Assembly (NCBI RefSeq): GCF_000348985.1
Contig: NC_035923.1
Location: 930,001-994,000, forward strand
Direction: 5' to 3'
DNA length: 64,000 nt
From: Huiozyma naganishii CBS 8797
Lineage: Eukaryota > Ascomycota > Saccharomycetes > Saccharomycetales > Saccharomycetaceae
A program made the translations under genes and the position numbers. How positions within the stretch are numbered: the stretch's first letter is position 1; each line of letters opens with the position of its first letter. Below, piece by piece: positions 35,495 to 45,152 of the stretch. Under the pieces are notes generated by a model, which worked only from the letters and a program-made list of their open reading frames with translations, did no database searches and had not been told where the DNA came from.

Positions 35495-37111
35495 ATGTCG
35501 ACCTTTATTAGAGGCCCAGTATGTGGCACCGACAACTGTCCGTCCAGGTTATGGCGTGTGATTGCAGGGCGAAGGACGTGCCAATACGGTCATGTCATGG
35601 AAGGTGACATTGAATTCAACAACGATGAGGACGATGTCCCACAACTCGGATCGATGACCAGGAGGCTGAATCTGACGACAACTGCACTTGGGACATTTCA
35701 ATCGAGCTTTAATGCATCACAGTTGGTAGATCCCTCGTCAACGAAAGAACAGCATAAAAAGATTTTCGGATATGATGCAAGGATACTGTTCCTGAAAGCT
35801 TTCCAGTTCATACTGCGGAAACAAAGCTCATATCTCCTGCATCATAAGAATTTCCCTCAAGAGTTCCCCATCGTGGTTAAACTAGTCTGGTCCCATTATT
35901 TGAAATACGTAAACGATAATGATCCTTTGGCAAACGCTACTTTTAGCGAGGACGAGGATGACGATGACGAAATTCCCAATTCCCGCGCTAGGATACGACA
36001 GAGAGGCAGGGCAAATAAGTTGGGATTGAACATTAATACTTCCGTCACTATACTGTATCTGGCAGCTGTTCATCTGAGACTCCCCGTTTACACGGAGGAC
36101 TTTATTCAATGGATCTGTTCCAGCTCATTTCCGTACTACAAGGCCAACGACCAGTTGCCTAAAATATGGCAGAAGCGTTTGCCAAACTATTATCTAGGGT
36201 TGCTCAATGGTGGTAGAGCATTAACTGGGACTCAATTCTGCAAGAAAATTGCCTCGACTGTTTACCGGACCAATTTCAATCAGCATTTCCAGGACACTAT
36301 AAACCTCCCTTCTTTGATATTCAGATTGGTAGGGAATACAACCTTACTTCCCGAGTTCTACTTCTATACCATGGCCATGATAAAACGTGTGGAAAAATCA
36401 ACAGACTTTCCAGTCATCCCCAGCGATAAGCCAAGCTTTAACGCTTACCATCAGACACCTGAGATGAAAGTGATTGCATATTTTATTTTGTCATTCCGTT
36501 GGGTCTTACTCTCTGATAGTTCACGAAAACACAAGAAACAGACTTTCTCTAGTAATTGGCTAAGGGCTTTGAAAGCTTTCCAAACAGGCTGGCAAGACAG
36601 TGAATCCGTCACTGACGACAACTATAGTAACGATACCCTTTCAAAACAGATAACTGAACTATTTTCTGCCTCAGACAAAACTGATCCCATTGACTGGTCC
36701 GAAAGAAAAACCCTGCGTTATTTGAATTGGTTACAAACAACTGTTGTGGAAAAGCAGTCCTCCTTGCGTACGAACTCATTAACCATTGACCAAAATATAG
36801 CACAACGGAAGCTACACAAACTGATACCATTGAAAACTGACCAATTTCCGCTACCTACCACCACTCCTGGTAATATCACGTATGTGGAGGATCTTCAAGA
36901 AAAATACTTGAAAGTGAGGGCATCTCTTGATGACGATACGTTGCATGTTGATGCGTTCGACACGAAGTCAAATGAACGTGAAGACCTGATAGCTCGTTTG
37001 GAATATCAATTTCTATGCATAATTTCTGCTCAATTCTTTGTTCCGATGGATATCTTGGAGGATTGTGTACGCAGGACAGAGGAACACTGCTTGAAACAAA
37101 TAGAATCATGA
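35495..37111 (+). CDS. RRN7: RNA polymerase I core factor subunit Rrn7
   Basis: 538-aa core factor subunit (TFIIB/TAF1B-like) that places RNA polymerase I at the rDNA promoter. An N-terminal zinc ribbon has Cys10, Cys15, Cys29 and His33 (VCGTDNC ... CQYGH), then a B-reader/linker region with RRLNLTTTALGTFQSS and two cyclin-like folds (LFLKAFQFILRKQ, then TSVTILYLAAVHLRLPVYTEDFIQW). Acidic and Asp/Glu inserts (residues 150-162) are longer than in S. cerevisiae Rrn7 (514 aa). It converges with APS3. Confidence 0.96.
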   Translation: MSTFIRGPVCGTDNCPSRLWRVIAGRRTCQYGHVMEGDIEFNNDEDDVPQLGSMTRRLNLTTTALGTFQSSFNASQLVDPSSTKEQHKKIFGYDARILFLKAFQFILRKQSSYLLHHKNFPQEFPIVVKLVWSHYLKYVNDNDPLANATFSEDEDDDDEIPNSRARIRQRGRANKLGLNINTSVTILYLAAVHLRLPVYTEDFIQWICSSSFPYYKANDQLPKIWQKRLPNYYLGLLNGGRALTGTQFCKKIASTVYRTNFNQHFQDTINLPSLIFRLVGNTTLLPEFYFYTMAMIKRVEKSTDFPVIPSDKPSFNAYHQTPEMKVIAYFILSFRWVLLSDSSRKHKKQTFSSNWLRALKAFQTGWQDSESVTDDNYSNDTLSKQITELFSASDKTDPIDWSERKTLRYLNWLQTTVVEKQSSLRTNSLTIDQNIAQRKLHKLIPLKTDQFPLPTTTPGNITYVEDLQEKYLKVRASLDDDTLHVDAFDTKSNEREDLIARLEYQFLCIISAQFFVPMDILEDCVRRTEEHCLKQIES

Positions 37112-37171
37112 CAGTTTTAAATTGATACTTTATACTTAATTATACATGCACCAAGAGTAGACCTCGGCGGA

Positions 37172-37839
37172 TTACTGGCCTGATGCCCATTGACTAAAAC
37201 TTCCCTGAGCAAACGCCTGCAAAGCATTCCCGAAACTGGCGGAGAATCTATTCTCCGAGCCGTCTGAAATCTTGTTCAATGCATCTACGGACTCAACCAC
37301 ATTTGAAACATTTGTTTCGATGACCATACCACCCTGTATTATCTCCTCAAGGACGCTCTGTAGAGTTTGCCAATTGAAGATTAAATCCAGCTCGTTAACC
37401 TCCGTGAAACATCGGTCCAACGCCTCTACAAATGTTTGGATAAGATCTAGTATTGCTAACTCAGATTCCTGATCGTCAACGATAAAGGTGAAGAACAACG
37501 TGGCATAGTTTTTGTATATTATCTGTATATCCTCGTTGACGATGTCATCATCACCGGTCGAAAGAAGGGAGGGGGGTGTCACCAGAAATGAACTCTGGAA
37601 ATCTGTAATACGCTGGGAAATCAGTTCGTACACTTGTTCTAGTAGTAGTTTCTGCTTAGCGAGATCCACGGGAGTATAGAATTTGATAAGCCTTGGTTGG
37701 CATTTCTTGTTAACTAAATTTAGCAGGGAGCCAATGTTAGTAACTATTCGAGTCTATCGTGGCCAAGCGGGAAAAAACCTCACCTAACTGGGTCAACACA
37801 AACTGGGTATAACATACATATCAGTACAGCATGGATCAT
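37172..37839 (-). CDS. APS3: AP-3 adaptor complex sigma subunit Aps3 (one intron)
   Basis: Sigma3 chain of the AP-3 coat, which sorts cargo such as alkaline phosphatase from Golgi to vacuole. The gene is split: exon 1 is 37839-37818 (22 nt, MIHAVLI plus one base), intron 37817-37714 (104 nt), exon 2 37713-37172. The joined product is 187 aa and reads MIHAVLIFNKKCQPRL, matching S. cerevisiae Aps3 (194 aa). Splice signals are textbook yeast: GTATGT donor, TACTAAC branch site at 37742-37736, and TTTAG acceptor. The unspliced frame alone would start inside (at a false start at 37669) and lose 22 conserved residues. Motifs: DLIFNWQTLQSVLEEIIQGG and the end ALQAFAQGSFSQWASGQ. Confidence 0.96.
37714..37817 (-). 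other. APS3 spliceosomal intron
   Basis: 104-nt intron, donor GTATGT at 37817-37812, branch point TACTAAC at 37742-37736, acceptor TTTAG ending at 37714, with 21 nt between the branch motif and the acceptor AG end. It interrupts the Phe codon at residue 8. S. cerevisiae APS3 also carries an intron near its 5' end, as I recall. It is the only protein-gene intron I could support in the window. Confidence 0.95.
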
Positions 37840-38127
37840 TTTTAGCTGATGGTGCGGTCCTGTTTAGCCTGCCCCCGCTGTTATCGTTTTGCCCTTTCAA
37901 TATTTCAAAACACGTTAAATTTTGAAGTATTTACAAATCCAGGTGGCGTTTAATTCTGAGTACCTGAGCGTCAATAGTTGAAGGGTGTCTCTGCTTGTCA
38001 GTACTCTCGGTTACTTTTTGACAATCTGGTAGGTAACACGGTTCCGGGTGTTTTAACTTGAGCAGCAGTGTCTGTTTCGAATTCCAGGAGCTCTGCACTC
38101 ATTAAGGTATCTGGTCACAGAAGCCCG

Positions 38128-41100
38128 ATGGAGGTATATAAGCACAGGCGCATTCCTGAAACCTTGCGAGATTTCCTAACTTATTTGCCTGGAATTTGTT
38201 CCAATGAGTACAACGAGCTAGTGAGTTACGTTCTTTGGAAGACGGTGACTTTATGCGTAAGTAACTCCAATCATTCAATTCAGTGGAGATCCATTATCGA
38301 AAACCTTGATGATATCAGAACGAACAAGTCGAAGTACAATAACCTATTACCCAACAGTGAATGGAGAAAGCAGTTCTTTGATGAACCTCCCGAAAGCCAC
38401 CATGATGGCTTTATGTGTTCGAGGGATTGCTTTGCCTTCGAAACTGTCTATTATTGCTTTACTTGTACCACCAACCCATTTGATGAAATTTGCGATTACT
38501 GTTTCGATAAGGAGCAGCATATAGGTCACGATTATACTGCAAAGATTGTGATACGATCTGAGGGGAGGGTATGTCATTGTGGGGATTCTGCGGCGTTTAA
38601 AATTGCCAAAAATGCATATAAGTGCAAAGCTTCATCTCACAACAAGGCACGACCAACTGAGCGTGTAAACAGCGAAGATGTGCAAGGAGCCATTGGTGAC
38701 ATACTGGATTACATTATTGAAAATATGAAGCGAACTAAGAATTGGAAAATGCGCAACAAAGCCACAGTAGAATTTGACGATGTAGAACAGGGTATAGATA
38801 GTGTTGTCCCTGGCACGGGCGATAATGATAACGCAAATCTGGGGAACACCACGATACCGAATGGTAATGTCAAACTCCGCGATAGCTTCGAAAACTTATG
38901 TGACATGGTCTACTCACAGTACGCTAGTAACAGAAATCTCGAGGAAAAATGGGCATTGCAAATTGATAACGAAGATTTGGTAACTTATTCGGTAGATTTA
39001 GTTTCCAAACTGACGCGTATTTTGAACAAACCTGTAGAATACGCAACTTCGATAATCACGGCGCTGGAGAACGACACGTCCCCAGTTACCGTGCTCGAAT
39101 CTCAAGATTACTCCAAATTAGAGAAAATCCGCCAACTGTTTTACAAAGAGGGCATAACAATGAACATAAGGCGAATGCATGATCTGTTTAAAATTTATTT
39201 AATTCAGGATCTAATAGACTGGCTTTACACCTTTTCCCGCTCCAAAATCAATTGCCATGACGTTAAGGCGGCTATCCGGTGTGCTATGCTTTGTCCTTGG
39301 AGGGCGAAAGAGCCCCCCTCAGAATATGATTCTCTTTCTCCAGATCCAATGGTCAATGAAATTAATTTATTTGGTGGATTTTTGGTTTCAGGGAAACAAG
39401 ATACCACGAATCCTTGGTTCACGCCTTGGAACTTCACTGACATCGATGATCAAAGAATTTCACAGATAATGGTAGAATATAACATAAATTTGGTACAGGG
39501 GACCACTTCGGAATTTTTGACACACTTTTATACTATCCACGGCTCGAGATTTCAGCATATTCTTACGGAATGCACTTCACACCTAACAAAAACTGCCAGT
39601 TTTAGGATAGTGAACGTGCTTTGTTCTCTTTTCACAATTACAGATAACATCAGAAAATGTTTAGCCGCCCAGTATTTTGATGTTTATTTAACATTACTAT
39701 ATGATACAGTTGCTTCAGACAAAGGTCAGACAAAGGTTTCGTTGATAAGTCTTCTGTCTCAGTACACATTTCAGAATCCTTCGTTTGCAAATATGGCCAT
39801 TGAAAGCGGCTTCATTGAAAGGACCTTGAAATTTGCATATACCCTTATGGCTTTTCGACCTAAGGATTTGACTTCCTGCTTGCCAGTGTCTCTATATGAC
39901 GGGTTCAAATTGCCCAGTGGAGCTATTCGCAACAGAAGAACAATAATATGTTTCAAAGATATTTGCGTTTTATTGTCTACACATACCGCTCCGAAAGAGT
40001 TATTGGAAAGGGAGCCAATTTTTGATGGAATTATAAACGCGTTTACAGAATTCAACAATGTACTTCCTCTAAAGCGTGAAACAATGGAGCATGTAGAGTA
40101 CGAAAACTTTGAGTTTTCCTCGTTTTACTTTTTCTTTTCCTCTATTCTAATAATGACCGACGGATACATTCGCAGTATCTCCATGTTAACAGATAAAGAG
40201 CTTAAGGCTAGTATTGTAATGAAGTTGCTGAAGGTTGCCATTAGTAAAGAGTTCGAATTACTGGGAAATTTTAGAAAGAATGTTTCAATTCCATTTATCC
40301 CATCCCAACCACTCGCAGAAACGAGTGGTTCTTTGAAAAGTGACTTACTAACAATGAAAGAGAAAATCTGTAATCATGAGGCAACCACTATCAACTTTAA
40401 AGTAGGGGTCGACATTCAAAACTTTTTTAACCCCATGTCATACCTGTTTAAGTTTGTCCTGGTATGGGCTCGGTGTGGAAGATTTTCTCCGCTTCCCTCT
40501 GAATTGAGAGATTGTATTGACTTCTCGTCCATTTTCAAGAAGAAGGAGGACGCTCTTTACATATCCGAATCTGCACTTTCAACTTTAGTTCTGCTGGGGC
40601 AAATTAATACTGGTTTTTGGGTAAGGAATGGTACCCCAATAACACATCAAGCAAGAATGTACACCAAATACAGTATGCGTGAGTATGCATACGTGAGTGA
40701 TATTTACAACGTCCAATTCAGCATGTGCATGGGCAACCCGAATGATTTCATGGTAACGTACCTTTCCCGCTGGGGCTTGAAAAACTGGGCCAATGGTTTT
40801 CCTATGGGAGACTATCCGGAAGAAGGGACAGTTGTCGCAATAGTTAATGAATGTCTTTTGTTGTTGATTCAACTGTTGACAGAATTAAAATCTTTGGTAG
40901 CTATATCCGCCGAAGAGAGTTTTAAAATGACATTAAAGTCGGAAATCATTCATTCTATCTGCTTTAGCAGTGTCAGCTACAGCCAAATTATAGAGAATAC
41001 GCCAGAACATGTAGCAAAGCATGCTGCATTTGACTCCCACTTAGAATTATACACGAACTATACACCGCCTTCGGGTCTTGTGGATGTTGGATATTTTACG

Positions 41101-43728
41101 CTAAAGGACGAATACCTAGCAGAAATAAACCCGTACTACTTCGGACTAGCCCAGAGCAAGCGATATGAGGTAGAAAAAAAAATGAGAGATAATATGGCAC
41201 AAGCTAAAGATATAAGATACGAGGACACTTTTATTCCAGCCATGAGAGTGATTGACGTCCTCCTAGACACTCCATATGCTGGGTTGTATTCTATTACATC
41301 AGAGGACACATTCGGAGCTTTTTTGAAAAGTACATTAGATCACATAACAAAATTCAAATATGACGTTTTACTCCCCAGGATTATTCATTTGATTCATCTT
41401 GCTGTTGTCAACAACCTGAATGATTTCACCAAAGTATTCTGGCATGAATACGCTATCGCAGATACAGAGTTTTGCCATTACCATAGTATAGGTTCCCTTT
41501 TATACTCCTTCCTTTTGATTGACGACTTCTCAGTGGTCCACGGTAAAATTAGAGAGATATTCAGGTATCTTCACCATACTGCGCCGCATATTGACGTGGA
41601 CAGTTATCTAAATGAGCAAACTCTGTCGTACAATGCTGAAGTCGTGTGGTCAGGAGGGCAAGTCAATATCGTGAAAGATGAAGCTCTTCTTAAGAAGAAA
41701 ATGAAGGCCAAACTTAGAACCGAGAAGCTGTTGCAAAAATTTGCTCGTCAACAAGCAAGATTTATGGAGAACAACACCAACGATGTACGCTCAGATGAAG
41801 ATGTTAATATGGAATCCCCTGGAAACAGTCGCGCCACATTTGTATCAATGGATACCACTGATCCGACTTATTGGAATTTTCCCGATGATCATTGTGCGCT
41901 CTGCAAAATGCCCAAAGAAAGTGATCCATTTGTTTATTTCTCTTACCAGGAGTACAATATATGTGACAATGATGTAAATTTCAATAACAGCGGGTCTGTG
42001 AAGAAATTATTTTGGCCAGAAAAAGAAGCAAAGCGAAGCAGCTTGGGGCATATTGATAAAAGACACGTTATTAGAGCATGTGGCCATGGTGCGCATATTA
42101 AATGTCTCGGTAACCATATGAAGAGTAAGAGAGAAGTCCATACTCAGGCAACCAAAAACATACCATGTTCATTTGGTTATGGTCTGTTATACTGTCCTGT
42201 TTGTAACTCTCTGGGAAACTCGTTTTTACCTAATACGCAAGACTACCAAAAGAGGTGTTTAAATGACTTTTTCTCGATCAGATCAACACCTGCGGGTGAT
42301 GTGTACGATGATAGATCAGGATCGATCGCGGTACGTGATAAAGCGACAATGATCTTCATGAAACTGTCTGGGTATAACGAACCATATGGTGGTAATTCGT
42401 ATGGAACTTTGAACATGCTCGTTGTTAACACCGTCTTTAATCTGGAGCTTCGTCTTCGTTCCAGATTCTTAGATAAACAGGCAATAATCACGCGTCCAAA
42501 GATCTCAAATCAATGTTTGATGACATTGAGGTTGCTAATGGAACTTAAATCCCAAGTTTTCCTTGCAGGCGCGTATTCTTATCGTCCATTAGAAGATGCA
42601 ATTTTCTTCGAGAAGAATGATAAAAACTGCTGGGACCTTTTTGCTTCCAACATCTGTGGGGAGAATCTGCTTCTTTGTGTATCAACGATGCTCGAAAATG
42701 CCGGTGGATTAAAAGTGGTGGGTAATGCTTGTCTTTTGAGGGTGTTAAAGCTGAAATTTTTTCAAGACTTTTCAAGTTTAATGCTAAATTTGAAAGATAG
42801 CAATCTCGTGGAGTTATTGAGTAAATCGGAGAGCTACTCATTGGATGCTGTGCGTAAACGATACGGTTCCTCATTCGACCAAGAGGGTTTTACAACGATG
42901 GAACTACTGCTGAGAGATTTTATGTCTTTGACAGATTCTTCAGGTCTCCAAGTTCCTGTTGAAACGTTCAAATATCACATTTACGACATAATGAAAAAGG
43001 GTATTACCGTTTTTCTCAGGAGGGTATACATCTTATTTCTAGCAAGGTATCCAGATTTTGAAAATTCCATCGATGAACCGCAGATTGATGAAACGGATTA
43101 CTATGTTCGAGGGCTTAAGTTACCGGGTGTATCTTCATTCTCAAATTTTTTGAAGATTTATATGCTTGATATGAATGACATACTGCAGAATAAACCGTTG
43201 GTAAGAACTTTTAATGAACTTAAGGGTGTGAAATCTGAAATCCCTTCGTTCCCATGCCCCGAGCGAATCTATTTGCTGAATCTACCTCATAAACTTTCGG
43301 ATATCGTTCTTGAACTGGAGAGGGCTGATACTGGAAAGTACTTGAGAACTGAGCCGGCAGTGTGTCTCTTCTGTGGGGAAGTCAAGAATATCCAAGGTCA
43401 CGTTGTGCAGACCATGTACCGAATGGGTGAATGTACAGATCATGTTCGAAATGAGTGTGCGGCAATGTCGACGTTCGGAGTCTTTTTGATAGTGAAGACT
43501 AACATGCTGTATATCTCGTATGGGGAGAGGGGTACATTTTTTCCCACACCATACATGAACAAGTACGGTGACTCTGATGTCGAGTTCAAGTTCGCTACGC
43601 CTGTGTATTTAGATGCAGATCGGTACGATGCACTGAGCAACGACTTGATACTGGGCAATATGGTACCGCATATTGTGTTTTGCAGAACCGACTGCAACGC
43701 CGATCTTGGTGGATGGGAGACGCTATGA
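38128..43728 (+). CDS. UBR2: E3 ubiquitin ligase Ubr2
   Basis: 1866-aa RING-type E3 ligase. S. cerevisiae Ubr2 (1872 aa) works with Mub1 and Rad6 to degrade the proteasome-gene activator Rpn4. A UBR-type zinc box spans about 95-165 (cysteines in CSRDCFAF, YCFTC, CDYCFD, HIGHDY, CHCGD). A RING-H2 lies at about 1257-1356 (CALC ... RACGHGAHIKC ... YCPVC), then the C-terminal UBR-family domain. The UBR box has lost acidic residues that in Ubr1 contact basic N-degrons, which, with length and IZH3 nearby, favours Ubr2 over Ubr1. TYS1, beside UBR1 in S. cerevisiae, follows it here. The frame opens at a GTG at 38068; first ATG is 38128. Confidence 0.88.
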   Translation: MEVYKHRRIPETLRDFLTYLPGICSNEYNELVSYVLWKTVTLCVSNSNHSIQWRSIIENLDDIRTNKSKYNNLLPNSEWRKQFFDEPPESHHDGFMCSRDCFAFETVYYCFTCTTNPFDEICDYCFDKEQHIGHDYTAKIVIRSEGRVCHCGDSAAFKIAKNAYKCKASSHNKARPTERVNSEDVQGAIGDILDYIIENMKRTKNWKMRNKATVEFDDVEQGIDSVVPGTGDNDNANLGNTTIPNGNVKLRDSFENLCDMVYSQYASNRNLEEKWALQIDNEDLVTYSVDLVSKLTRILNKPVEYATSIITALENDTSPVTVLESQDYSKLEKIRQLFYKEGITMNIRRMHDLFKIYLIQDLIDWLYTFSRSKINCHDVKAAIRCAMLCPWRAKEPPSEYDSLSPDPMVNEINLFGGFLVSGKQDTTNPWFTPWNFTDIDDQRISQIMVEYNINLVQGTTSEFLTHFYTIHGSRFQHILTECTSHLTKTASFRIVNVLCSLFTITDNIRKCLAAQYFDVYLTLLYDTVASDKGQTKVSLISLLSQYTFQNPSFANMAIESGFIERTLKFAYTLMAFRPKDLTSCLPVSLYDGFKLPSGAIRNRRTIICFKDICVLLSTHTAPKELLEREPIFDGIINAFTEFNNVLPLKRETMEHVEYENFEFSSFYFFFSSILIMTDGYIRSISMLTDKELKASIVMKLLKVAISKEFELLGNFRKNVSIPFIPSQPLAETSGSLKSDLLTMKEKICNHEATTINFKVGVDIQNFFNPMSYLFKFVLVWARCGRFSPLPSELRDCIDFSSIFKKKEDALYISESALSTLVLLGQINTGFWVRNGTPITHQARMYTKYSMREYAYVSDIYNVQFSMCMGNPNDFMVTYLSRWGLKNWANGFPMGDYPEEGTVVAIVNECLLLLIQLLTELKSLVAISAEESFKMTLKSEIIHSICFSSVSYSQIIENTPEHVAKHAAFDSHLELYTNYTPPSGLVDVGYFTLKDEYLAEINPYYFGLAQSKRYEVEKKMRDNMAQAKDIRYEDTFIPAMRVIDVLLDTPYAGLYSITSEDTFGAFLKSTLDHITKFKYDVLLPRIIHLIHLAVVNNLNDFTKVFWHEYAIADTEFCHYHSIGSLLYSFLLIDDFSVVHGKIREIFRYLHHTAPHIDVDSYLNEQTLSYNAEVVWSGGQVNIVKDEALLKKKMKAKLRTEKLLQKFARQQARFMENNTNDVRSDEDVNMESPGNSRATFVSMDTTDPTYWNFPDDHCALCKMPKESDPFVYFSYQEYNICDNDVNFNNSGSVKKLFWPEKEAKRSSLGHIDKRHVIRACGHGAHIKCLGNHMKSKREVHTQATKNIPCSFGYGLLYCPVCNSLGNSFLPNTQDYQKRCLNDFFSIRSTPAGDVYDDRSGSIAVRDKATMIFMKLSGYNEPYGGNSYGTLNMLVVNTVFNLELRLRSRFLDKQAIITRPKISNQCLMTLRLLMELKSQVFLAGAYSYRPLEDAIFFEKNDKNCWDLFASNICGENLLLCVSTMLENAGGLKVVGNACLLRVLKLKFFQDFSSLMLNLKDSNLVELLSKSESYSLDAVRKRYGSSFDQEGFTTMELLLRDFMSLTDSSGLQVPVETFKYHIYDIMKKGITVFLRRVYILFLARYPDFENSIDEPQIDETDYYVRGLKLPGVSSFSNFLKIYMLDMNDILQNKPLVRTFNELKGVKSEIPSFPCPERIYLLNLPHKLSDIVLELERADTGKYLRTEPAVCLFCGEVKNIQGHVVQTMYRMGECTDHVRNECAAMSTFGVFLIVKTNMLYISYGERGTFFPTPYMNKYGDSDVEFKFATPVYLDADRYDALSNDLILGNMVPHIVFCRTDCNADLGGWETL

Positions 43729-43949
43729 ACCAGGGTTGCTTTTGAATAATTTTTCAATCACTCTCGTGGACGTCTTTTATTAAGTATTTAGGCTATAGTT
43801 TACGGACAGGAAATTGATAGTGTTATTAAAATTATTTATGTAGCTCATAGGGATGGAGAAAGCGGTGACGGCGTGTTGCTCTATCTCTCTATCTCCCGCG
43901 CGTTCCCTGTGCTCTCTCTTTCTACTTTCTCGTGAATTTGTCCTAATCT

Positions 43950-45152
43950 TTAGATTGTTGTTTTCTCTAGTTGCTCTGCGGTGTTTTCTACAGCAGCAGT
44001 GCCATTCTCGTCCTTTGAGGCACCTGGGTATCTGGTACCTTTGTTCTTTGGTTTCTTCTGTTTCTTGACGTTTTTTTCCACTGCTGGGTAGCCCTTCGCT
44101 TCAGCCTCTTGGTACTCTTTATTTTCTGCAAACTCTTTTTTCAAAGGAGCCAAGAGGGTGTTGATTGCATCAGCGACACCGGTCTTCAAATCTGGTGGGG
44201 ACAACGTTTGCTCCTTGAATGCGGTTTTCAATTCATCGAAACTGTGAAACGTGATGGGCCCGCCGAACTTCTCTGGTCTGTCGATAAAGAACTCGAAGTG
44301 CCCACTACCGTGCTTCAATTCCTGGATTGGTGCAACGACGAACTGAACAAAGGAGAGCAACCCGTTCTCTTCAACGTCACCGGGGCTACAGTATGCGCTG
44401 TTTATCTTCTTCTTGACCACCTTGGGGTCCTCCAACAGGTCAATCTTCGAGTTTGGATCAGAAGCGGACATTTTACCGCCTTGGGCCAGACCTGGAACCA
44501 TTGGGTTCATCAAATGGGCCCTCTTCTTGTAACCTATCGATTGTAGGTTCTCCTCGGCTAGCACGAAGATCTTTCTCTGGTCGACCCCGCCAAATTGGGC
44601 GTCGACTTTCAAGTACTCCTCGTCCAATGCCTGCATCAGCGGGTAAATAAGCCCGCTAAGCAATGGGTTGGCGACCTGTTTCACGACATCGGCACCGGCC
44701 CTCTTTGCATCGTTCTGCGAGACGACGTTAGCCATCTTGAAAATGTCCAGAGTGTATTCTGGTGCCAATTCGAAGGAGGACCCGACCACAAACTTCAACT
44801 TCTCAATGGGGACTTGATGCTTCTCAAATGCCTTGATGGTCAATTCGTAGTATTTGGCTCTGTACTGGACAACCTCCAACGAGGCCTTCATGTTGTCCAA
44901 GAAGGCGTGCAAGTCGGCAAGCAGCACGGTCACCTCACAGCCGGCCTTCAAAAAATCGGCCAATTTCGTCATGGGCACAAAATAACCACAGTGTGGTCTC
45001 CCTGTGGGGGCTGTGCCCCAGTACAACTTCAAGTGTCTCTTCTCGACCTCGAGCACATTCTTGATGATCTGAGGGTTCAGCACCTCTTGCAGGTTCTTTG
45101 TAATTAGCTCAAAAGCCTCCGTTGGGTCAACAGTAGTCGTAGTAGTAGCCAT
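43950..45152 (-). CDS. TYS1: Tyrosyl-tRNA synthetase, cytoplasmic
   Basis: 400-aa class Ic aminoacyl-tRNA synthetase (S. cerevisiae 394 aa) that charges tRNA-Tyr. Rossmann fold with the HIGH-equivalent GRPHCGYF near residue 52 and the KMSKS-equivalent GGKMSASDP near 226. Also LLADLHAFLDN and GGVDQRKIFVLAEE, which line the Tyr pocket. The C-terminal extension is Lys-rich (NVKKQKKPKNKG) as in other eukaryotic cytosolic TyrRS, then a less conserved Glu/Asn tail. Preferred-codon usage suggests high expression. It converges on UBR2 and is divergent from IZH3. Confidence 0.97.
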   Translation of the reverse strand: MATTTTTVDPTEAFELITKNLQEVLNPQIIKNVLEVEKRHLKLYWGTAPTGRPHCGYFVPMTKLADFLKAGCEVTVLLADLHAFLDNMKASLEVVQYRAKYYELTIKAFEKHQVPIEKLKFVVGSSFELAPEYTLDIFKMANVVSQNDAKRAGADVVKQVANPLLSGLIYPLMQALDEEYLKVDAQFGGVDQRKIFVLAEENLQSIGYKKRAHLMNPMVPGLAQGGKMSASDPNSKIDLLEDPKVVKKKINSAYCSPGDVEENGLLSFVQFVVAPIQELKHGSGHFEFFIDRPEKFGGPITFHSFDELKTAFKEQTLSPPDLKTGVADAINTLLAPLKKEFAENKEYQEAEAKGYPAVEKNVKKQKKPKNKGTRYPGASKDENGTAAVENTAEQLEKTTI

